Shown in pieces: positions 1 through 7,647 of a stretch of 54,310 bases of DNA. Source of the DNA: Prochloraceae cyanobacterium. Lineage in GTDB: Bacteria; Cyanobacteriota; Cyanobacteriia; Cyanobacteriales; JASJDA01. How positions within the stretch are numbered: position 1 is the stretch's first letter; each line of letters opens with the position of its first letter. Location of the stretch: assembly GCA_030065755.1 (NCBI GenBank), contig JASJDA010000009.1, forward strand, positions 1 through 54,310, in the 5' to 3' direction. The position numbers and the translations under genes were made by a program. Under the pieces are notes generated by a model. That model had not been told where the DNA came from and did not search any database. It worked only from the letters and a program-made list of their open reading frames with translations.

Positions 1-144
1 CGATTCAGTAATCCCAAAAGCTATTTTTCCAGACATAGATTCAAGGAAATCTAGCATTTTCAGAAACAACGAAACCTCTGAATTGGAATGGATTCTGAAT
101 AGTGAATCGGTGTTCTAGAACTAATTAAGAGAAACACGAAAATT

Positions 145-168
145 TTGCGGGGGCATTTTCTCCCGCAA
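145..168 (-). terminator. Intrinsic terminator of murT
   Basis: On the minus strand TTGCGGG and CCCGCAA form a 7-bp stem with a 10-base loop, followed by AAAATTTTC. It lies about 30 bases past the murT stop codon. It suggests that murT is the last gene of its transcript, so no partner gene is co-transcribed downstream. Confidence 0.6.
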
Positions 169-198
169 CTTCAGTTTGGGTATAAAGAAGATTAATCT

Positions 199-1536
199 CT
201 ATAAAATTTTGCGTCCTGTCAGTATTTCTCTTACTTCTAACATGGCGGAATAAGTAGGTAAGATGTGAAGAGTTTCGTCCGCTTTTGTATGTTCTAAAGC
301 AGTAGAAATAGCTTCGCGTAAATCTTCTTTAATAATTATCTCAGCAACATTATCGAGATTTTCGCAACTATATTCTAGGCGCAATGCCATATCGTAAACT
401 CGATCGCCACTGACAATTAATTTACCTCCTGGAGTTACTAATTTTTCAGTATCTACGTCCCAAATCCAAGAAACATCTGTTCCGTCAGGAATTCGATCGT
501 TGAGAACTAATAAAGTAACAGAAGAATTTGCAGATTGTTTTACTCGATCGACAGCGCGGATAGTTTCATTCATTCCCACAGGATTTTTAGATAATAAAAT
601 CCGCACGTGTTTTCCTTCTACTTCTAATTCTTCTGCACGTCCGAAAGCAGCGCGGAAATTGCTAATCGTCTCCCTAATATCAGCAGTATCGATGCCAATT
701 TCTTTAGCTACTAATCCAGCTGCTAGAGTATTGTATTTATTGTAAACTCCGATTAAAATTTGAGGCCAATCTTTACTATCAAATGCCAGCTGACTTTTGC
801 TAAAATTGCAGCTAGGACAGCTATAATCTCCTAAATGAGACAGATAAACCCCTTGATAGTCTAAAAGATGTCCGCAGCTAGGACAGTAAATAGAATCTAC
901 TGCATGGGGAATTTCGTCCAGATAAAGTTCGGGTTCGCTGAGTCCGAAAAATGAGACTTTTTGAGATAATTTTTGTCCTAAATAGCATAATGTAGGATCG
1001 TCGGCGTTGAGAATGACTGCGGTCTCTTCTGGTAGAGGGGTAATGGCTTTTTGCCAGCGTCTGGAGATGCTATCTACTTCCCCATAGCGATCGAGTTGAT
1101 CGCGAAACAGATTTAAGCCGACAATAAAGCGCGGCTGACACTCAGCTAAAACCAAAGGCAATACGTTCTCGTCTACTTCTAAAATGGCATAATCTGCCTC
1201 TAATTGGCCGAATAAGTTGGTATTTGTTATTAGTGCGGCAATCAAGCCATTAATTAGGTTAGCACCAGTGGCATTGTGGGCAACGCGGTAGCCTCGATCT
1301 TCGAGAATATTTCGCAGTAGTAGAGATGTGGTGGTTTTGCCATTGGTACCGACAATAAGAATTGCTCCTAATTTTACCTGTTGAAATAACACAGATAGTA
1401 ATTGAGGATAGAGACGGCGAGCAATTTCTCCTGGTAACACACTAGCAGCACCCAATCCCAAACCGCGTACTAAAGTACTAATGCTTTTTGCTGTTCCTAC
1501 TGCTAAGCCCAAACGAATTCTATCTACCAGTTGCAT
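199..1536 (-). CDS. murT: MurT-type Mur ligase family protein (lipid II isoglutaminyl synthase subunit)
   Basis: 445 residues. In the characterised MurT-GatD complex, MurT activates the D-Glu carboxylate of lipid II in the cytoplasm, and GatD supplies ammonia from glutamine to form D-isoglutamine. Seen here: a Mur ligase P-loop GTNGKTTT at residues 63-70, a Cys4 zinc ribbon (C218, C221, C240, C243) inserted in the central domain as in known MurT, and a C-terminal DUF1727 segment with NDRIPDGTDVSWIWD at 346-360 holding the conserved acidic residues. Length is usual for the family. GatD is normally the neighbour, but none lies upstream (the next gene is a cyclase) and a terminator follows within 30 bases. 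Whether gatD lies beyond the window cannot be seen. Function is assigned from family resemblance; the family call is firm. Confidence 0.85.
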   Translation of the reverse strand: MQLVDRIRLGLAVGTAKSISTLVRGLGLGAASVLPGEIARRLYPQLLSVLFQQVKLGAILIVGTNGKTTTSLLLRNILEDRGYRVAHNATGANLINGLIAALITNTNLFGQLEADYAILEVDENVLPLVLAECQPRFIVGLNLFRDQLDRYGEVDSISRRWQKAITPLPEETAVILNADDPTLCYLGQKLSQKVSFFGLSEPELYLDEIPHAVDSIYCPSCGHLLDYQGVYLSHLGDYSCPSCNFSKSQLAFDSKDWPQILIGVYNKYNTLAAGLVAKEIGIDTADIRETISNFRAAFGRAEELEVEGKHVRILLSKNPVGMNETIRAVDRVKQSANSSVTLLVLNDRIPDGTDVSWIWDVDTEKLVTPGGKLIVSGDRVYDMALRLEYSCENLDNVAEIIIKEDLREAISTALEHTKADETLHILPTYSAMLEVREILTGRKIL

Positions 1537-1554
1537 ATTTTTAAAGTCAAATTT

Positions 1555-1708
1555 AAAGGGAACAGGGAATAGGGAACAGGGAACAGTGAATTGGCAAGGA
1601 GGGAGGAGGATTTAGACCTCCCCAAACCCATTCCATTTTTAAAAACGTGGGTTGTATCCAAGGCATGACGGAACGTGATTTTCTGTTCCTTGTTCCCTGT
1701 TTCTTCCA
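1555..1708. repeat. Dispersed GGGAACAG / CTGTTCCC repeats
   Basis: The murT/cyclase gap holds tandem GGGAACA and GGGAATA heptamers at 1557-1590. Opposing CTGTTCCTTGTTCCCTG is at 1683-1699, so the two could pair. The same motifs recur near 15.47, 20.18, 23.02, 25.24, 36.15, 44.06 and 50.7 kb. I see no gene between them. Confidence 0.6.
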
Positions 1709-1751
1709 TATAACAGCCTCAGTCAACGTCTGTACAAACCACCGAACGCTT

Positions 1752-3761
1752 CTATTTTCTACCAACAAGCATGTAAGTAATCATCTTTCCTTTGCCTTTA
1801 ATATAGATTGGGGTGCGTTGTTTGAATAGATACTTGTCTTTTAGGCGATCGTAGGTAGTAGCAGTGACTTGAATTTTATTAGGGACACCTTGGGATTCCA
1901 TACGACTAGCAATATTGACCGTATCCCCCCAAAGGTCGTATATAAACTTCTTGGTACCAATTACGCCAGCAACCACAGGGCCAGTATTTATACCAATACG
2001 AATGCGAAAATCTTTGTTATAGCTAGCATTGAAGCGATCGATCGTCTCGATAATATCTAGAGCCATTGACCCGATCGATCGCGCACTATCTCCTCGCGGT
2101 GTGGGCAGTCCTCCTACTACCATATAAGCATCGCCAATAGTTTTAATTTTCTCTAACTGGTGTTTTTCCGTGAGGCGATCGAACTCGGAAAAAATTTTGT
2201 TCAGCATTTCCACTACTTCAATAGGAGATACCTCAGAAGACCAAGGAGTAAACCCAACTAAATCGGCAAATAAGACAGTTACTTCCTCGAAGTTATCAGC
2301 GATCGTGCTAGTTTGTTGTTTGAGACGTTCGGCGATCGGCTGTGGCAAAATATTGAGTAAAAGGGTTTCGGTTTTTTCTTGTTCGTAGCGCAGTGCTTGT
2401 TCTGCTTTTTTTCGCTTGATAAACTGACCTATTTGGCTGCCAATTGTTGCCATAACTTTAAATAAGTCTTCGTCTAATTTTTGCGCTTTCTTACTATAAA
2501 ATGCCATCACTCCTAACATTTGACCGTCATTTTGAATGGGAAAGCCAAATGCTCCGTGCAATCCTTCTTTTAGGGCTATTTCTTTGCGCAAAAAGTTGTT
2601 ATCATTTAAAATATCATTAATCCATTGAGGAGAATTATTTGCCCAAACTCGACCTGGCAAACTTTGCCCTATGTAGCAGGTCATTTGTTTAGCAAATGTT
2701 GTAAATTCTGGTATAAATACTGTTTTTTTGACCCAACTTTCTACACATCGCATCACTGAGTTTTGAGGTTGGGTTTGGTCTAGTTTCAGGTTTTCAGCTA
2801 AAGAAATTTTGGTTTCATTTTCTTCATTTGTTACTTCTTCTATCATCCAGAGTTCTCCCACATCCCATCCCAAATATTCGCAAATATCTTGCAAGATTTT
2901 GGGCGTAGCTTCGGCTAAATTAGCTGATTCTGATATAATTCTGGTCACGTTATGCTGGGCAATTTGTCGTTTTTCCAGACGCTCGTCTTGGGTAATATCT
3001 CGACCTATATAGATGTAGATATAATTATCTGATGTTTCTTTGTCCGTTTGAATCATAGAACAAGAAAAGGCAACAGTAATTTGTTCTTGACTTTTTGTTT
3101 GACAAGCAATTTCCATATTTTCAAATACTTTTCCTTGAGTCAAAAGATACTGTTGAATTTCTGAGAGTAAAAAATTTCGATCGGCAATAATTTTAGCGAT
3201 CGAGCGATCGAGCAATTCTGCTGGGCTATAACCAAATAATTCTTCTGTTTTTTTATTAATAGTTTTAATCCTACCTTTTAGATCCGTAACTATTAAGGCA
3301 TCTGCCATTGAGGTGACTATTTGATTGATGTATTTTTCGGAAGATTTTAAGGCACTCAATAACAAGCTATTTTCATTATTTTTGTGAACTAATTTTTGCT
3401 CTATGTTCGTGCTTTCTGTAACATCTTCTACAAAGATTAGCAAGCAGTTTTCTGAGTTGGTTCGAGATTGATAATTGTTAATATATAGATTAATATATAC
3501 GTGTCTTTCCTTACTTAAGGCTCGATAAATTCTAGTTAATTGAAAGTTTTGTCGCTGCACTGCCAAAATCTCGCTCAGAATTGCTTCGTAACCTATTAAT
3601 TCAGGAAAACTCTGTCGTATATCTCGACCTAATTCTAATTCCTCAGGAAAATCAATAAATCGCGAAATTCCACTCGATCGAGCTAGAATAACCAATTCTT
3701 TATTTATGACCACGTATTCTATATGAGGAGGAAGCAGTATATTTTGAGCAAGGAAACTCAC
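1752..3761 (-). CDS. PAS-PAS-GAF class III adenylate cyclase
   Basis: 669 residues starting at GTG. It makes cAMP from ATP in response to a signal sensed by N-terminal domains. Order: a divergent PAS-like domain (about 1-120), a PAS domain (about 140-262, with NQIVTSMADALIVTD), a GAF domain (about 270-450), a short linker helix, and a class III cyclase domain (about 485-665). The catalytic set looks complete: metal-binding D500 (in FADLVGFT) and D544 (in TIGDAYM), adenine-selecting K540 and D609 (YDLWGD), and transition-state N616 and R620. K plus D at the purine positions argues for ATP rather than GTP. No membrane segment is seen, so it is probably cytoplasmic. The GAF ligand is unknown. 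It is divergent from the kinase gene at 4029 across a 267-base gap. Confidence 0.85.
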   Translation of the reverse strand: MSFLAQNILLPPHIEYVVINKELVILARSSGISRFIDFPEELELGRDIRQSFPELIGYEAILSEILAVQRQNFQLTRIYRALSKERHVYINLYINNYQSRTNSENCLLIFVEDVTESTNIEQKLVHKNNENSLLLSALKSSEKYINQIVTSMADALIVTDLKGRIKTINKKTEELFGYSPAELLDRSIAKIIADRNFLLSEIQQYLLTQGKVFENMEIACQTKSQEQITVAFSCSMIQTDKETSDNYIYIYIGRDITQDERLEKRQIAQHNVTRIISESANLAEATPKILQDICEYLGWDVGELWMIEEVTNEENETKISLAENLKLDQTQPQNSVMRCVESWVKKTVFIPEFTTFAKQMTCYIGQSLPGRVWANNSPQWINDILNDNNFLRKEIALKEGLHGAFGFPIQNDGQMLGVMAFYSKKAQKLDEDLFKVMATIGSQIGQFIKRKKAEQALRYEQEKTETLLLNILPQPIAERLKQQTSTIADNFEEVTVLFADLVGFTPWSSEVSPIEVVEMLNKIFSEFDRLTEKHQLEKIKTIGDAYMVVGGLPTPRGDSARSIGSMALDIIETIDRFNASYNKDFRIRIGINTGPVVAGVIGTKKFIYDLWGDTVNIASRMESQGVPNKIQVTATTYDRLKDKYLFKQRTPIYIKGKGKMITYMLVGRK

Positions 3762-4028
3762 ATCAGTTATTTTCTATGGAAGTAACAATAGTTGTCTTTA
3801 TCTAAAAGTTTACTTCTTTAAGGATATGTTATATTTTAACAGCAAAGATAGGCAGAGTGTATCAAACTTGAGAAGACGATCTCGCCTCAATTGAGCAACA
3901 AGCTATTTACTCCCCGAACTAGATTGCTATAAGCGATCGTAATTGAAAATTTGTAAAAAAAATCTACAGTTTGCGGAAAATAATAAAAGGAACTTGATAA
4001 ATAATTTAGACACCCAATATTTCTACTC

Positions 4029-6062
4029 ATGATTTACTGTCTTAACCCCGACTGCGAACGACCGGATAATCCTGACGATCGTCAGAATTGCCAGGGGTGT
4101 GGCGAGCTTTTGAAAGATTACTTGAGAAATCATTATAAAGTGCTTAAAGCAATAGGCAAAGGAGGTTTTGGCAAAACCTATCTGGCAGCAGATCGGGATA
4201 AACTTAACGAGCTATGCGTAGTCAAGCAGCTAGTATTTTGCCATCAGGGAACCCAGACAAATAAAAAAATAAAACAGTTATTTGAACAAGAAGCAAAACA
4301 ATTGCAATTGTTAGGAGAACACCCTCAAATTCCGATGCTGTTGGCTTATTTTGAAGAGGATAACTACTTATACTTAGTACAACAGTTTATTAAAGGTCAA
4401 AACCTACAACAGAAATTAGATCGAGAAGGTATATTTAGCGAAACCAAGGTTAAAGAGCTTTTGATGGATCTTTTGCCGATTTTAGAATTCATCCACTCTA
4501 AAGGTGTAATTCATCGGGACATCAAACTAAGCAATATCATGTACAGTTCAGATCGGGAGCAATACGTACTGATTGATTTTGGAGTGTCAAAGATTATAAC
4601 TTCCTCATTAACTCAAACAGGAACCAGTTTAGGTTCTCAAGGTTATGCAGCTCCAGAACAGTTTTTGAAAGGAAAAGCAATTCCTGCCAGCGATTTCTAT
4701 GGCTTGGGAGCTACTTGTTTTCACCTTTTGAGCGGAATTAGTCCCTTTGAGTTGTGGATCGAGCGAGGTTATAGCTGGAGCGAAGCTTGGCAAGACTTAA
4801 TTAAAATCCCAATCTCTCCCGAACTAGCTTCCATTTTAGACAAACTATTACAATACGAGATTCCTCAACGTTATCGACGAGCTGAAAAAGTGCTGAAGGA
4901 TTTACAAAATTCCTTCGGTAGATCCATATACTCAAAAGCAGAAAATACCTCCGTAGATCCTAATCTTTCAGTTAAATCTGAAGATGGTTTTAAGAACAAA
5001 AGATTCTGGCTGCAACTTGCTGCTTTCATTGTGGCTGGAGTTGCCGTCAATATTTTGGGGTTAACTTTATTCAAATTTGGATTTGACTCGCAAATTACTT
5101 CAGATCGACAAGAACTACCTCAAAAAATTAGCGATCGACCAATTCAAAAAACCATTCACGATCGAGGACGTGAAAACTTTAACGAAATAGAAAATGTTCC
5201 TTCGGGATTGTTTAGTTATGGTGGCAGCACCACTTGGGCTTCGATCCGCAGGGAAGCAGATCCCGCAATTCAAATCGTTTGGCCGAATTTTCAACTGCGT
5301 TACACCTCTCCCATAAGCGGTAATCCAGGGTCGGGTACTGGCATCAAAATGTTATTAGAAGATCAACTATCATTTTCTCAATCTTCTCGTCCTCTTAAAG
5401 ATAAAGAGTACCAAAAAGCCAAACTGCGAGGTTATACTCTCGAAGAAATACCAGTAGCTATTGACGCTATTGCGATCGCCGCTCATCCGAGCCTGTCTGT
5501 TTCTGGTTTAACTGTAACCCAGCTTAAAGATATCTATACGGGCAAAATCTCTAACTGGCAAGAAGTTGGCGGACCAGATTTGCCCGTAGTTGCCTATTCT
5601 CGGCATCCAAAAGAAGGGGGAACAGTGGAATTTTTTGCGAACAACGTCTTGGGAGATAAAAAGTTTGGTGAAAATGTGGTCTTAGTTCCCGATACCACTG
5701 CTGGCATTAGAAAAGTAGCAAAAAATCCAGGAGGAATCTATTACGCCAGCGCCATTCAAGTAATACCGCAATGTATTGTTAAAGCAATGTCTATTGGTCG
5801 CAGTACCGATAATTTTGTTTCTCCCTATCAAGAGCCTACAATTCCCCCTTCTCAATGTGGTTCTCAACGAAACAAACTGAATAGATCGGCTTTTCGTAAC
5901 GGAGATTATCCTATTACTCGCAGATTATTTGTAATTCTAAAAAACGACGGCCAACAGGACGAAAAAGGAGGTCGTGCTTATGTGGAACTTTTGCTGACAG
6001 TTCAAGGTCAAAAACTAATTAATAAAGCTGGGTTTGTTAGTATTAATTTGCAGGGAAATTAA
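4029..6062 (+). CDS. Ser/Thr protein kinase fused to a periplasmic PstS-like binding domain
   Basis: 677 residues. The N-terminus is a small zinc ribbon (C4, C9, C21, C24). It is followed by a eukaryotic-like kinase domain (about 36-295) with the glycine loop GKGGFGKTY (43-51), K66, HRDIKLSN (162-169), DFG (183-185) and APEQ, all intact, so it should be active. One membrane helix lies at about 326-350. The remainder (about 390-675) resembles the phosphate-type (PstS-like) periplasmic solute-binding fold: SRPL, IAIAAHPSL, LKDIYTGKISNWQEVGG and GGIYYASA are typical. Inference: a one-protein receptor in which an extracytoplasmic ligand, perhaps an oxyanion, controls cytoplasmic phosphorylation. 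Ligand and targets are unknown. An 82-bp palindrome follows the gene. Confidence 0.85.
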   Translation: MIYCLNPDCERPDNPDDRQNCQGCGELLKDYLRNHYKVLKAIGKGGFGKTYLAADRDKLNELCVVKQLVFCHQGTQTNKKIKQLFEQEAKQLQLLGEHPQIPMLLAYFEEDNYLYLVQQFIKGQNLQQKLDREGIFSETKVKELLMDLLPILEFIHSKGVIHRDIKLSNIMYSSDREQYVLIDFGVSKIITSSLTQTGTSLGSQGYAAPEQFLKGKAIPASDFYGLGATCFHLLSGISPFELWIERGYSWSEAWQDLIKIPISPELASILDKLLQYEIPQRYRRAEKVLKDLQNSFGRSIYSKAENTSVDPNLSVKSEDGFKNKRFWLQLAAFIVAGVAVNILGLTLFKFGFDSQITSDRQELPQKISDRPIQKTIHDRGRENFNEIENVPSGLFSYGGSTTWASIRREADPAIQIVWPNFQLRYTSPISGNPGSGTGIKMLLEDQLSFSQSSRPLKDKEYQKAKLRGYTLEEIPVAIDAIAIAAHPSLSVSGLTVTQLKDIYTGKISNWQEVGGPDLPVVAYSRHPKEGGTVEFFANNVLGDKKFGENVVLVPDTTAGIRKVAKNPGGIYYASAIQVIPQCIVKAMSIGRSTDNFVSPYQEPTIPPSQCGSQRNKLNRSAFRNGDYPITRRLFVILKNDGQQDEKGGRAYVELLLTVQGQKLINKAGFVSINLQGN

Positions 6063-6137
6063 CGAAGATGAAGGATGAATTTTTATCGCTTCGCTCGAAG
6101 TCAGAAGTGTGAAGTCAGAACGTCCTCCAATGAATTG

Positions 6138-6219
6138 ATTTTTATTAAAGTCCCCTTCTTCAATAAGTTATGGGTTAGCAGGATAGGTTATAGGCTATAA
6201 AGGGGACTTTAATAAAAAT
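6138..6219. repeat. 82-bp palindromic MITE-like element, copy 1
   Basis: Perfect 20-bp terminal inverted repeats (6138-6157 and 6200-6219; left arm ATTTTTATTAAAGTCCCCTT) enclose a 42-bp non-repeated centre. It has the same overall length and layout as the element at 54209-54290. It lies between the kinase gene and stpA and could also act as a transcription stop. No coding capacity. Confidence 0.6.
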
Positions 6220-6333
6220 AAGAACATTTCTCGGCAGAAGTTAAATATTTTTAACTTTTGACTAAGAAATTGGTATTGCGTCTCTACGAGATAAAATTTT
6301 TACAGTTAAGATTTTATAGACATTTGATTTGTA

Positions 6334-7647
6334 ATGAGCATTTCTGGGAAATTTTTGCTACATCAAGATTCTTTTTCTCTAAACCATGAAGAATTTGCTC
6401 GCTCGCTAGCAAAGATTGAAAACATTTTAATCGTTCAGGATTTGGATGGGGTCTGTATGGGGTTGGTAAAAGACCCCCTAAGTCGAATTATTGCTAAAGA
6501 ATATGTAGAAGCAACTAAATTTTTTCAAGGTCACTTTTACGTTTTAACAAATGGAGAACATATTGGAGAAAGAGGTGTCAATGGAATCGTAGAAAGAGCA
6601 TTCCAAGATCCAACAAGAGTTAGGGAAGGTGGTTTTTACTTGCCTGGTCTTGCTGCTGGGGGCGTTCAGTGGCAAGATAATCGCGGTAATATTTCTCACC
6701 CTGGTGTCAGCGAAGAAGAATTATCTTTTTTAGCTGAAGTTCCCCTGAAAATTGAAACTAGGTTAAAAGATTTTTTCACTCAATATCCAGATATATTATC
6801 CCAAAGCGATCGATCGCAGTGCATTCGAGCTTCGGTACTGAAAAATAAAGTTTCTCCTACGGCTAATCTAAATACCCTTTACGATCGACTTAGCGACCGC
6901 ACTGATATTTATGTTTCTCTACAACAAGCTATGCAAAATTTGATGAGAGAATTATTGACCGAAGCTAGGGAAAAAGGCTTAGAAAATTCCTTCTTCGTTC
7001 ATTATGCTCCCAACCTGGGAAAAGACTCCCAAGGAAACGAAATTCTTTGGGAAGCTAGCGATCGAAATTCTGGTACTACCGATTTTCAATTTATGCTCAA
7101 AGGTGCTATTAAAGAGGCTGGAGTAGTAGCACTTTTGAATAGATATTATTATTACCGCACGGGAGAATATCCCCTTGAGAAAGGCTTTAACGTCCGAGAA
7201 GCTGTTAAACAGGGAGAGGATTTATTAGGTTTAGTTAAAAGCAATTTCGCTCCTCAGTTAATGCCAACAATAGTCGGTGTGGGAGATACAGTGACTAGCA
7301 AAGCAGACACTACTGAAAATGGTATAGAATTTCGCAGAGGAGGAAGCGATCGTAACTTTTTACAACTGATTCAAGACATGGGCAAAGAATTCGATACTGG
7401 CAATATTATCGCCTATGTTGACAGCTCTCAAGGAGAAGTTAAAAATCGCAAGCCAGTTAAACTAGGTAAGTTTGTCAATAATGAGGGAGAAAGTCCTACT
7501 GAAGAATTTAGGGTTATCGAAGGTCCAGGAGATGGGCGAGATGTGGAAGATCCTTTGAAGCTTAACGTGGTTTTTCCCAGAGGCCATCAACAGTATATTC
7601 AGTTTTTCTCCCAAGCAGCAAGGAAACGGCAACAATTGCAAAATTAG
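6334..7647 (+). CDS. stpA: Glucosylglycerol-3-phosphate phosphatase
   Basis: 437 residues. It removes phosphate from glucosylglycerol phosphate to give the compatible solute glucosylglycerol, the last step of salt acclimation in moderately halotolerant cyanobacteria. Recognised by whole-length resemblance to StpA/GgpP: LIVQDLDGVCM near the N-terminus (DxD, D36 and D38, HAD-like nucleophile and acid), FYVLTNGEH, YLPGLAAGGVQWQD, NSFFVHYAPNLG, GTTDFQFMLKG, VGVGDTVTS and YVDSSQGEVKNR. The glucosylglycerol-phosphate synthase gene is not in the window. It is convergent with the PIWI gene: the TAG at 7645-7647 overlaps the opposing TAA at 7644-7646, so the two stop codons share two bases and there is no room for a terminator between them. 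Confidence 0.9.
   Translation: MSISGKFLLHQDSFSLNHEEFARSLAKIENILIVQDLDGVCMGLVKDPLSRIIAKEYVEATKFFQGHFYVLTNGEHIGERGVNGIVERAFQDPTRVREGGFYLPGLAAGGVQWQDNRGNISHPGVSEEELSFLAEVPLKIETRLKDFFTQYPDILSQSDRSQCIRASVLKNKVSPTANLNTLYDRLSDRTDIYVSLQQAMQNLMRELLTEAREKGLENSFFVHYAPNLGKDSQGNEILWEASDRNSGTTDFQFMLKGAIKEAGVVALLNRYYYYRTGEYPLEKGFNVREAVKQGEDLLGLVKSNFAPQLMPTIVGVGDTVTSKADTTENGIEFRRGGSDRNFLQLIQDMGKEFDTGNIIAYVDSSQGEVKNRKPVKLGKFVNNEGESPTEEFRVIEGPGDGRDVEDPLKLNVVFPRGHQQYIQFFSQAARKRQQLQN

Noticed and set aside
1524-1829. Several short frames on both strands between murT and the cyclase gene
   Set aside because: They encode the GGGAACAG repeat tract or shadow the cyclase gene end.
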